64,000 nt of DNA from Phycisphaerales bacterium. Lineage in GTDB: Bacteria; Planctomycetota; Phycisphaerae; Phycisphaerales; SM1A02. Every line of letters starts with the position of its first letter. Position 1 is the first letter of the stretch. Under the pieces are notes generated by a model. It worked only from the letters and a program-made list of their open reading frames with translations. It searched no databases and was not told where the DNA came from. Made by a program: the position numbers and the translations under genes. Of the stretch, positions 1 through 7,482 are shown in pieces. The stretch spans positions 1-64,000 of the forward strand of contig JANQEQ010000096.1 in assembly GCA_028278245.1 (NCBI GenBank), given 5' to 3'.

Positions 1-1
1 G

Positions 2-52
2 TCGGCGGGGAGAGAAATCGATCGATGACACGCCCACGGTTAACCCCGCCGA
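2..52. repeat. Inverted repeat just upstream of rep
   Basis: The 9-base arm tcggcgggg at 2-10 is the exact complement of ccccgccga at 44-52. The 33-base spacer contains a 10-base palindrome, atcgatcgat. It sits directly before the replication initiator start at 54, where a rolling-circle origin or autoregulatory operator would be expected. Function is inferred from position only. Confidence 0.4.
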
Positions 53-53
53 T

Positions 54-1268
54 ATGAAACCCCCCCAGAGTAACAGTGAGTCTAATCACGAAGATGGTAT
101 TGTGGTTGGCAATAACGAGCCGAGGAGCATGGCGTGTTCTGTAACACGCCATGCTCTAATTACAGAACCCAGAGAATGGAGGCGCCTTGTCTGCGGTATT
201 GATACGCTTGATGTGGGGATTTATGTGAATTGGGATGAATGGGATTTGCTCCATAAAGAGCTTGTCTTACAAAAGAACAAAGCTGTAGTTCAAGAAGGGG
301 TTGTTTGGGACAAATACCCCATTGGTCCGATCTTGGTCTACCCATCTGGTAAAGGGCGTAACTATGCTTACCATGTTTACCGGCCCGGTTGCCATGTGTT
401 CATTGCGAAAAGGGGGGAAGCGGGCAAAACGCCAAATGTCTATGTGTCAATAGAATCTCATCTGCTTTGGCGAGATGGGGTAGAGATGTCTTTAGATCGG
501 GTAGAGAACCTGATCACCGATCTTGGTGGAGAAATTGAGAGAATCCAGATCAGCCGCTGTGATCTTGCAGCAGACTTTTATATTCCAGGTGGATTTAACT
601 ATGAACTATTGAGTTCATGTCGAGTGAGCAAGAGTAAGAAGACTCAACACATTATGGATGATGATTGTCTGGAGACGTTATACATCGGTGAAAAGCGAAG
701 CCCAGTTCAAGCTCGGATCTACAATAAATCGAAGGAGTTGTTGAAGAAAGGGGATAAGATGTGGTTCCTTGATGTGTGGGGGATCACTGGGTGCGTTGAT
801 GTGTGGAGGATTGAGTTTCAGATGCGAAGGAAATATCTCAAGGAGTGGGGGGTTGAAAGTTTGGAAGATTTGCTGGGAAAGGTGGGGGGATTGTGGCGGT
901 ACCTCACAACTGAATGGTTGTCGCTTCGTTTGCCTGATGATCAGAATGTAACGAGGCGCACAGTTTATCCTTGGTGGTCTGCGGTCCAGGAATGTGCTTC
1001 TGCTTTTGGGCCAGAGTGTCAACTGGTTCGTGAGGTACCGAAGATAAATTTGGCAAGTGTTGGATGGTATGTGGCTCATATGGCTGGTTGTTTAGCCAGT
1101 TACGCTGCGAGAATTGGGTGTGGAGACTTTTGGGAAGCGTTTCATCGGCTTCAGGAAGATGTCCAAAAGCATTGGGATGAGAAAGACTGGGATATGGAAT
1201 ATGTGAAACGGTCTCTGCTTGCGGGACATGACGTAGATCTGGGAGGTTCGGGTGATGTCCCATTCTGA
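54..1268 (+). CDS. Replication initiation factor (Rep_trans / RstA-like)
   Basis: A 404-residue protein resembling the Rep_trans/replication initiation factor family of rolling-circle plasmids and filamentous-phage-like elements. The visible family features come in the expected order: a GIDTLDVG strand near residue 48, ISRCDLAADF near residue 165, ARIYNKSKELL near residue 224, and WRIEFQMRRKYLKEWG near residue 251. These correspond to the metal-binding and nicking-domain strands; I cannot assign the catalytic tyrosine with certainty. It would nick the element's origin to start replication or transfer. Residues 1-45 are low in conservation signals and a perfect 14-bp hairpin lies inside this part, so the true start may be downstream, for example ATG at 129. 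The stop overlaps the excisionase-like gene, so the two are probably cotranscribed. Confidence 0.75.
   Translation: MKPPQSNSESNHEDGIVVGNNEPRSMACSVTRHALITEPREWRRLVCGIDTLDVGIYVNWDEWDLLHKELVLQKNKAVVQEGVVWDKYPIGPILVYPSGKGRNYAYHVYRPGCHVFIAKRGEAGKTPNVYVSIESHLLWRDGVEMSLDRVENLITDLGGEIERIQISRCDLAADFYIPGGFNYELLSSCRVSKSKKTQHIMDDDCLETLYIGEKRSPVQARIYNKSKELLKKGDKMWFLDVWGITGCVDVWRIEFQMRRKYLKEWGVESLEDLLGKVGGLWRYLTTEWLSLRLPDDQNVTRRTVYPWWSAVQECASAFGPECQLVREVPKINLASVGWYVAHMAGCLASYAARIGCGDFWEAFHRLQEDVQKHWDEKDWDMEYVKRSLLAGHDVDLGGSGDVPF
125..156. repeat. Perfect 14-bp hairpin inside the 5' part of rep
   Basis: The arm gagcatggcgtgtt at 125-138 is perfectly complementary to aacacgccatgctc at 143-156, with a 4-base loop (ctgt). 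A perfect hairpin this long is unusual inside a coding region. It could be the Rep recognition or nick site, or a translational control hairpin, since an in-frame ATG at 129 lies within the stem. The function is inference. Confidence 0.6.
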
Positions 1269-1458
1269 GGAGAAAAAACCATCGCCATACCTGTCACCGA
1301 AGGAACTTGCAGAGCGGTGGCGGTGTGCGCGATCGTCAGTTGATCGCATTGCCCGGAGAGCTCGCTTGAGTCGTTTTTGTTTGGGGGAGGGCAGGAATGG
1401 GATGGTCAGGTTTAGTCGCGTGGAGGTGGAAGCCTACGAAGCACAACGAAGAATTTGA
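1255..1458 (+). CDS. Excisionase-like helix-turn-helix protein
   Basis: A 67-residue basic protein whose layout fits the small MerR/excisionase-type winged HTH: YLSPKELAERWRC (helix-turn-helix with selection by tryptophan), then SVDRIARRARLSRF, then a wing ending in VRFSRVEVEAYEAQ. Proteins of this type bind attachment-site arms and direct the integrase towards excision, or act as small repressors. The ATG at 1255 is preceded by gggagg at a good distance; a GTG at 1252 is an alternative. It overlaps the end of rep by 14 bases, which suggests translational coupling. With the integrase at 4015-5211 it gives the element an excision module. Confidence 0.7.
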   Translation: MSHSEEKKPSPYLSPKELAERWRCARSSVDRIARRARLSRFCLGEGRNGMVRFSRVEVEAYEAQRRI

Positions 1459-1750
1459 ATGAAGGTATTGCTGTTCAGTATTGCTATCCCGCATGGCTGC
1501 CCCGGAGATTGCAAGTCCGCCGGGGTGGCTGCATTATAGTGATGACCATCATGCGATAACGGTGATGAGATGAATAAAACTGTCTTGGATAGTGCTTCGA
1601 TACATCACCGACGGATCACAACTTGTGTCCAGGAGATTACCCCATCCAATCTCATTTTCTTGTACACTACATCTGCTGAAATGCATTTCTGTCAATTCCA
1701 CATAGGGATTCGCTGAGGCGTAAGCACTGCTTTAGATAAGGAAGGTCATT
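1459..1750. other. Intergenic region before the defence operon
   Basis: A 292-base stretch with no convincing gene. A GC-rich inverted repeat (ccccgg at 1500-1505, ccgggg at 1520-1525) lies shortly after the excisionase-like gene but has no T run, so it is a weak terminator candidate. The right part, towards 1750, is AT-rich and should hold the promoter of the AriA/AriB pair. I could not pick out confident -35/-10 boxes. Confidence 0.4.
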
Positions 1751-3073
1751 ATGGAGCACGGTGCACGAGCCCGGATAGCATCAATCGTTATTGAACAACT
1801 ATTTGGATATTTAACCTATGAGATCCCGACGAGATTAAATGAAGATTTAATAGTTGTTTATGGGGATAACGGTAGTGGAAAAACTACTCTTTTGAATCTC
1901 ATATTTCATGCCCTTGCGCCTAATGACAACCAAGGGCATAGAACTCATATTGCAAAGATTCCATTTAAAAGAATGGAAATTGATTTCGAAGATGGTCATC
2001 GCATTCATATATCCAGAGATAAAGCGAATGTGGGACCATTTACGATGAGTGTGGGGCACAAAAATCGCGACAGTATTTCGCACTCATTTATACTGGACAA
2101 AGAGGGCAGAGTACGAGAACAGGATAAGTCGACTTATCAGTTATTGCTAAAAGCTCTGTCTGATTTGAATTTAGGATTATTCCTGCTCCCTGACAATCGA
2201 CAGATTCAAAGCAATCTCTACGAAGATGAGGAAGTAGTAGGTCGTAGTTTTTATCTCACTCATTATCACTCTCATAAATTTGAGCGAGAGAGGGAATATT
2301 ACGATGAAGACGTGGTTACTGGATCGATAGACGATCTTGTGAAGCTTGCTTTGAAAAGGTCCACGCAGTGGATTCGGCGTCAAGCACTTGCTGCAACAAG
2401 TCAGGGCGAAACGGACACAAATAAAATCTATACAGAGATCCTTCGTAGGATCTCGGGACATTCGAGTGCTAAAAAACAGCACGAGAAAATGTCCTTTGAA
2501 AAACTCTTGGAAAAGGCGGAGAGTCTATCAAAGAGGAGTACAACATTTAGTAGATTCGGTCTAGTTACTTCACTGAGGATAAGAAAATTGTTGCCAGATT
2601 TAAAAGGTGTCTCTGCACAAAAGAAGGGTGTGATTACTCAAGTGCTATCGCCCTATATACGCTCATTTGAAGCACGTTTAGATGCGTTGGAGAAACTTAG
2701 GGAGGCGCTAGATACATTTTCAGAAATCTTCTCTCGTTTCTATCAGCATAAAAAACTTAGTATCAACATGGAGAGGGGGATCAGAATCGAATTGAGCCAT
2801 GGTGAAGATAGCATTGATCCGGAAGTGCTGTCTTCGGGTGAGAAGCAGTTATTACTGCTTTTCTGCAATGTAATGCTTGCTCGTTCTCGGCCAAGTGTGT
2901 TCATCATAGATGAGCCAGAACTGTCGTTGAATATAAAGTGGCAAAGAGAGCTAGTTTCAGCACTTATGGCGTGCGTACGAGGATGCGACGTACAGTTTCT
3001 AATTGCTACGCACTCGCTAGAGATGATTGCCCGGCATAAAGGAAGCGCTGTCAGACTCGAGAGTATGGATTGA
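1751..3073 (+). CDS. ariA: PARIS-type AriA: ABC-class AAA ATPase (AAA_15/AAA_21)
   Basis: A 440-residue single-chain ATPase of the ABC/SMC-like class. Visible motifs are Walker A GDNGSGKTT (residues 38-46), signature LSSGEKQL (about 360-367), Walker B FIIDEPELSL (about 385-394) and a switch IATHS near 418. The middle part is charged and helical. The gene is followed after 6 bases by a DUF4435 gene. That pairing, with these sizes, is the arrangement of PARIS (AriA plus AriB), a known anti-phage system in which AriA senses phage anti-restriction proteins and holds the AriB effector until triggered. The assignment rests on domain pairing and neighbourhood (mobile element, tRNA site), not on an alignment. 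A stand-alone OLD/RecF-like ATPase is the main alternative. Confidence 0.75.
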   Translation: MEHGARARIASIVIEQLFGYLTYEIPTRLNEDLIVVYGDNGSGKTTLLNLIFHALAPNDNQGHRTHIAKIPFKRMEIDFEDGHRIHISRDKANVGPFTMSVGHKNRDSISHSFILDKEGRVREQDKSTYQLLLKALSDLNLGLFLLPDNRQIQSNLYEDEEVVGRSFYLTHYHSHKFEREREYYDEDVVTGSIDDLVKLALKRSTQWIRRQALAATSQGETDTNKIYTEILRRISGHSSAKKQHEKMSFEKLLEKAESLSKRSTTFSRFGLVTSLRIRKLLPDLKGVSAQKKGVITQVLSPYIRSFEARLDALEKLREALDTFSEIFSRFYQHKKLSINMERGIRIELSHGEDSIDPEVLSSGEKQLLLLFCNVMLARSRPSVFIIDEPELSLNIKWQRELVSALMACVRGCDVQFLIATHSLEMIARHKGSAVRLESMD

Positions 3074-3079
3074 AATTTA

Positions 3080-3943
3080 ATGTGCGAACCGGAGCGACGA
3101 ACCATTGAAGAACTTGTGATCCGTTACGAGTTCGAACCGAGCCTGAAGGATATCTTTGTCGAAGGAGCAGAAGACAAAGCAATCATCGAAGGAGTGCTGG
3201 AAGAGAATGGTGTGAAGGGGGTGGTTGTATTTGAGATATCATCTGTCGAAATTCCGACCGATTACGGGGAAGAGAACAATAATCGAACTCGTGTTATCAA
3301 GCTATCTCGCCTCCTCGGAAGCAAACCTGAAATAGATTTGGGGAATGTTGTATGCGTAGTAGACAGTGATTTTGATTTCATTACGGGGGGAGGGATTGAG
3401 GACACATTCCTGCTCAAAACTGACTACGCCAATATGGAGATGTATCTCTGTGCGCAGGACTCATTGGAGAAAGTAAGTCGGAGATGTTTGCGTAAGCGAC
3501 GACTAACGAATTATATGTACGAAAAATTTATGGTACCGACGCTGCAAACACTGTTTCTCATTCGATTTGTAAATTCACAGCAAAAATGGCGGTTGCAATA
3601 TCTATCGTTTGAGAGGTTGTTGAAGTGTCGAAGGGGACGGTTTAGCTGGGATAGAAATGAGTACTTGAGGCGATATTTGAACAAGAATGGTAGGGTAGCT
3701 GAATTGGAGGATTTTCTAACTGAGGTAGATAGTATACATGTGCCGGATGTGGGGGATGCACGCCGCTTTATTCATGGGCACGACTTTATCATGCTGCTTA
3801 TGAAGATGATGAACGAATTGCTCAATTCAAAGGTGTTTACAAATGAAGAAGTTGTACTAAGTCTGCTCAAAGCGTGCACGGATTATAGTGCATTATTTGA
3901 GGAGACACTGTTTAAAGAGATAAAACATCACTTAAGCGTGTAG
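3080..3943 (+). CDS. ariB: PARIS-type AriB: DUF4435 (TOPRIM-like) effector
   Basis: A 287-residue protein with the DUF4435/TOPRIM-like core. IFVEGAEDKAII (residues 25-36) gives the first acidic residue (Glu28), VVCVVDSDFDF (90-100) the DxDxD cluster (Asp95, 97, 99), and DYANMEMYL (115-123) the later acid (Glu120). These are the expected metal-binding positions of a nuclease-like TOPRIM fold. In PARIS systems AriB is the toxic effector released by AriA, reported to act on tRNA, causing abortive infection. The start lies 6 bases after the ariA stop, so the two are one operon. The C-terminal half is basic and helical and I recognise nothing further in it. Confidence 0.75.
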   Translation: MCEPERRTIEELVIRYEFEPSLKDIFVEGAEDKAIIEGVLEENGVKGVVVFEISSVEIPTDYGEENNNRTRVIKLSRLLGSKPEIDLGNVVCVVDSDFDFITGGGIEDTFLLKTDYANMEMYLCAQDSLEKVSRRCLRKRRLTNYMYEKFMVPTLQTLFLIRFVNSQQKWRLQYLSFERLLKCRRGRFSWDRNEYLRRYLNKNGRVAELEDFLTEVDSIHVPDVGDARRFIHGHDFIMLLMKMMNELLNSKVFTNEEVVLSLLKACTDYSALFEETLFKEIKHHLSV

Positions 3944-4014
3944 CAACGTTAACAAACTGTACAGACTAAAGAGGATTCGAAACTAATAAGATGCTAGCCA
4001 ATATGATCGTGTTG

Positions 4015-5211
4015 TTAGAGGAGTGCTGAAAGGTACTGGGGGGGTGTAACCGGATCCGTAGAGGATGAAAACTCAACTTCTGAAGTAAGGGAGTCAGGGA
4101 TCAACGCCGCGTAGTGTCGCCTACAGATCTCCGGTGAGTTTCCCATAAGTTTACTGATCTTGAATAGGCTGATTCCATTTTGGGCTAAATGGCTACCGAA
4201 AGTGTGACGGTAATCGAGGCAGGTCCATTGAAGTCCAGCCTTACGCTGGACAGTCCGTAGGTTGGAAGAGAAGTTATCAGGATCCCAGCGTGCACCTTCA
4301 GGACTAGGAAAATACCAACCTTGATCTGACTGCCGCGGTTTGTAACGGATGAGGTAGCGGGCAAGAGAAGCACTGATTGGTACAGCGCGGTTGACCTTCG
4401 TTTTCGGTTGCCACGACTCATATCCAATGGTTTTGGCGTGTATGCGCATCCTGCCGTGTTTGGAGACGTGAAGGTCAACATCATCGATTGTGAGCCAGAG
4501 AGCTTCCTCGCGACGCAGTCCAGCATAGATGTACATCGCAACCATTGTCTGGAGTTGGCGATGTTCTGAGAGTGCATCGAGCTGTTCGTCAATCTGAGGT
4601 AGAGTGAGGTAGCGGATTTCAGGCGCACGTTCTTTGTAGCGTTGAACCTTAGCGACGGGATTATTTTCTCCGAGTAGCCGCACACGACCCTCCCCGATTG
4701 ACCAGTTAAACAGTCGATTAATGATCTCACGATATCGATTGGCGGTCTTGGGTGCAAGTCCACGAGAACGGACCTGAAAATTGATAAAATCTGCGACGTC
4801 CTGTGTGGTGATATGCTCGAAGAAATCCGCCTCGATTACTTGCTTACGGAATCGCCTGTCCTGGCCGTTTTTCAGAGGGCGTTTCCTACCGTTGGGATTT
4901 GGTTTCCGGCTCGTGGTAGTAAGAGATTCACAGATCGGACCGAACATCTCTCGCAGGTAATAGATGTCGGTCTGAGCGCTCTTGGGTGTCTTGTGCTGGC
5001 GTATGTGAGCGACGTAGGCAGTGACGATGTCAGCGATGGGGGTACGTGTGGGAAGGATTTCTTCCTCTCCACGAGCTTGCGCAGATTCGATACGACGTAG
5101 CTTTTCCTTTGCAATTTGGAGTGAGTCGGTTTGCAGACTCACCCGACGTTGTTTGCCCGCGATGTAGTACTGAGCGTAGTAGATACCGTTCCGTTTTTTG
5201 AGACTTGCCAT
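4015..5211 (-). CDS. int: Tyrosine recombinase / site-specific integrase
   Basis: A 398-residue phage-type integrase. An N-terminal arm-binding region (MASLKKRNGIYYAQYYIAGK) is followed by a SAM-like core-binding domain and a C-terminal catalytic domain. The catalytic Arg is in AGLRREEALWL, box II is LDYRHTFGSHL, and the nucleophilic Tyr is in RRHYAAL. The usual first His of box II (HxxR) is Leu here, and the LGH before the tyrosine motif reads MGN; both variants recur in integrases of this kind as I know them, so activity is still likely. The ATG at 5211 is chosen because ggaggt lies just upstream; an upstream extension to 5346 runs through the attachment region and lacks family features. 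It is transcribed away from tRNA-fMet, whose 3' end is the presumed attachment site. Confidence 0.9.
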   Translation of the reverse strand: MASLKKRNGIYYAQYYIAGKQRRVSLQTDSLQIAKEKLRRIESAQARGEEEILPTRTPIADIVTAYVAHIRQHKTPKSAQTDIYYLREMFGPICESLTTTSRKPNPNGRKRPLKNGQDRRFRKQVIEADFFEHITTQDVADFINFQVRSRGLAPKTANRYREIINRLFNWSIGEGRVRLLGENNPVAKVQRYKERAPEIRYLTLPQIDEQLDALSEHRQLQTMVAMYIYAGLRREEALWLTIDDVDLHVSKHGRMRIHAKTIGYESWQPKTKVNRAVPISASLARYLIRYKPRQSDQGWYFPSPEGARWDPDNFSSNLRTVQRKAGLQWTCLDYRHTFGSHLAQNGISLFKISKLMGNSPEICRRHYAALIPDSLTSEVEFSSSTDPVTPPQYLSALL

Positions 5212-5242
5212 GACGACCTCCGGGTAGGAGAAGTTGAATCTG

Positions 5243-5321
5243 GCGAGTCCATGTTTTGCGTTTTGCAGGGTACAAATTAGGGTACAGGGGACTTTTTTAC
5301 TGCAAAAAACATGGGACTCGC
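5243..5321. repeat. Inverted and direct repeats between integrase and tRNA (possible arm sites)
   Basis: gcgagtccatgttttgc at 5243-5259 recurs inverted at 5302-5321 as gcgagtcccatgttttttgc, read on the minus strand. Between them agggtaca occurs twice as a direct repeat (5267-5274 and 5279-5286). Paired short repeats next to the attachment site are what integrase or excisionase arm-binding sites look like. The right arm also forms part of the tRNA terminator. Confidence 0.45.
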
Positions 5322-5336
5322 ATCGCTGCAAGTCCC
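5304..5336 (-). terminator. Rho-independent terminator after tRNA-fMet
   Basis: Read on the minus strand, gggact pairs with agtccc across a 12-base loop, followed closely by a run of six T (5309-5304). It lies 15 bases beyond the tRNA 3' end. Because it is inside the element, the integrated element appears to supply its own terminator to the interrupted tRNA locus. Confidence 0.6.
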
Positions 5337-5350
5337 TTTGTTCCAAGAAG

Positions 5351-5424
<74 letters not shown>

Positions 5425-5579
5425 ATAGATGGTGGATCTTAGCATCAATCTCACTTTTCCGTCAACCAGAGGGTTGAACGGAACATCTGACGTACAGTTG
5501 GCAGAACTTGAGACGGAAATCGCTCATCACGCCCAGTTGAACAGGGGTACTCAGGTTTAGGATCGAGTGTATAGGGGGA

Positions 5580-5987
5580 TCAAGCTAATTTGCGTAGCCG
5601 ATTATTCATAGCGAGATTTGTCAGTTTCTGGACTCTTTCAGGAGTGACGTTGAGAAAGACCAGTCCGACTTCGTATTTCAACAAGCCAATCTTTTTCGAC
5701 CATGCAACCTGCGCGACCAGAGTTATTGTGTCGCCCAGGCCTCGCAACTCTATGTGTATCTCGCCTTTTGGTGGTTTCCGAGTCAACACACGCATACCCC
5801 CTGCAGAAAGATCCAACACCTGCCCCAAGCTTGACACGAGCGATTCCTGCTCCAGGCGTCCCTGTTTCCGTCGAGCCGGCGCTGTTTTGACCAGTCGGGA
5901 TATTCCAGCTTGTGGATCGAATCGCATGGTCAGAACATCGGCCGACGCGATCACCAACATCACCTGACTTGAGTGAACATGGTACAT
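5580..5987 (-). CDS. PilZ-domain protein (cyclic di-GMP receptor candidate)
   Basis: A 135-residue protein with a single C-terminal PilZ-like domain. The Arg-rich ARRKQGR segment is followed by VLDLSAGGMRVL, matching the (D/N)xSxxG part of the cyclic di-GMP binding site. The rest has the alternating beta pattern of the domain (ELRGLGDTITLVAQVAW, KYEVGLVFLNVTPE). The N-terminal 30 residues carry no recognisable signal. ATG at 5987 is used; TTG at 5996 and ATG at 5927 are alternatives and none has a clear ribosome binding site. It is a single gene facing the tRNA, and no enzyme for cyclic di-GMP turnover is nearby, so the target is unknown. Confidence 0.75.
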   Translation of the reverse strand: MYHVHSSQVMLVIASADVLTMRFDPQAGISRLVKTAPARRKQGRLEQESLVSSLGQVLDLSAGGMRVLTRKPPKGEIHIELRGLGDTITLVAQVAWSKKIGLLKYEVGLVFLNVTPERVQKLTNLAMNNRLRKLA

Positions 5988-6078
5988 CGTGGTCAATTAT
6001 GCTATTTGGAGGTAATAGGGAGGGATTTTCGCTGGTGGACATTCATCGGTTGAGTCCGATATTGCCGATAGCCAATGC

Positions 6079-7461
6079 GTGAATATGGTGGAAGAGCATC
6101 GCACAATTTTTGATCCAGGCTGGCTGTTTCTTGCGGCCGGTCTTGCGTTTTGCGTTGCGCTGGTTCTTATTCCAGCTCAACGTGATCTGGATCTCCTCCG
6201 CCAACAACACCATGAGATGCATAAGCAGGTGAATCAATTCAATGAGCGTATGAAAGCTCATGCCGATTTTCTGGATCATCTCGAACAGCATGATACCGAA
6301 CTTATTCAGCGATTAGCCGGCTTACAACTCAACCTCATTCCCGAAGGGAACGAGCCGGTGCTTCTCACACGTTCACAATTATCCGCATCTGCCATTGAAT
6401 GGGTTGAGCAGACAATCTCGCCAATTCAAAGAGAAACCCAACCGCTTACAAATTCTCTGCTCAGCAATATGACGTGTGGATCGCACCGTCATTGGCTTAT
6501 CGCAGCAGCAGGATTATGTACCTTCATCGGTCTGCTCCTGAGTCCCAATTCCAAACGAACAAGAATTCCCTTCTCAAAACTTCCATCATCTGAAGATGAG
6601 AATTCAAGCGCATGTGAGAACAGGTTGCGGGATCAAAATAAACATATTCGATCAACACCCACCGAGTTGATCGGAGAGCGAGTGGTGCATCCTGCCATTC
6701 TGCAAGGTTATGCTGAGGTTGAGGAACCGATTGTCCAGTGTGAGACGTCCGTTGTTCAAAGCCCATCATCAATTCCAGTCGTGTATCCTGTCAACGCTGG
6801 AGCTGAGTATGAGGAAGATGATCTTGAACCGGTAGATGTAGTTAGAACACACGATATTGCTGAGCAGGCTCGGTCAATTGTCGATGAATCATTCGCTGCC
6901 TGTGAACCGTTGCTCTTGCCGGATCAATGCAATTTACTCAAGATGAAAATACACGAAGCGGACTCCGATCATGGGGCAAACAACGATGAACCTGTTGCGA
7001 AAGTGGAAATGCCGGTTGCGAAGGATGTAGTTTCAAACGCATCTCAGAATATGCATTCCGATGTGGTTCATATGGAGATGTTTCCTCCTGAAATGAAAGT
7101 TGATGAGGAAGAATCGTCTGATTCCCTCGAACTTGTGGGTGTGGATAAGGAAGAAGAAAATGAAGCAATCGAAAATTTAGAGGTTCCTGAAGCGTACAAA
7201 GAATCTGATGAGCTTGATGATGAGGATGAAGATGAATTCGATGAAACCAACGAGGATGATGTTGAATATGAGGAAGTAGAGGAAGATGAAGAGTCGGAGG
7301 ATGATGACAATTGTGAATACGAATATGTTTACGAATATGAATACATAGATGAAGATCCATCTGCGGAAGACGAAGAGTGGGTGGATGAAGATGAAGATCC
7401 TGATTCTGAGGTTGTTGATGAAATAACCGATTCATGGGATGATTCAGTGGAATCGAAATAA
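6079..7461 (+). CDS. Membrane protein with coiled coil and highly acidic tail, unknown function
   Basis: I do not recognise the family. The 460-residue protein has a first membrane segment (GWLFLAAGLAFCVALVLI, about residues 14-31), a Gln/His-rich helical stretch likely to be a coiled coil (about 33-75), and a second membrane segment (HWLIAAAGLCTFIGLLL, about 138-154). A long polar region then becomes extremely acidic over the last 100 residues, with Asp/Glu blocks and repeated YEY units such as YEYVYEYEYIDED. The start is GTG at 6079, with ATG at 6085 as an alternative. It stands 21 bases before dprA on the same strand and may be cotranscribed. Homologues, if any, would be lineage-specific; the tail could bind cations or a basic partner (inference). 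Confidence 0.6.
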   Translation: MNMVEEHRTIFDPGWLFLAAGLAFCVALVLIPAQRDLDLLRQQHHEMHKQVNQFNERMKAHADFLDHLEQHDTELIQRLAGLQLNLIPEGNEPVLLTRSQLSASAIEWVEQTISPIQRETQPLTNSLLSNMTCGSHRHWLIAAAGLCTFIGLLLSPNSKRTRIPFSKLPSSEDENSSACENRLRDQNKHIRSTPTELIGERVVHPAILQGYAEVEEPIVQCETSVVQSPSSIPVVYPVNAGAEYEEDDLEPVDVVRTHDIAEQARSIVDESFAACEPLLLPDQCNLLKMKIHEADSDHGANNDEPVAKVEMPVAKDVVSNASQNMHSDVVHMEMFPPEMKVDEEESSDSLELVGVDKEEENEAIENLEVPEAYKESDELDDEDEDEFDETNEDDVEYEEVEEDEESEDDDNCEYEYVYEYEYIDEDPSAEDEEWVDEDEDPDSEVVDEITDSWDDSVESK

Positions 7462-7482
7462 CCGCTGAAAAGTGGGGATCAC

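Noticed and set aside
678-1263. Minus-strand frames opposite rep
   Set aside because: They lie wholly within the Rep coding region, have no recognisable domains and no ribosome binding site.
1-5350. A second copy of the tRNA-fMet 3' end marking the left attachment site
   Set aside because: I looked for the tRNA 3' sequence (agcgggggtaggattcgaac) left of the integrase and did not find it. The left end is probably outside the window.
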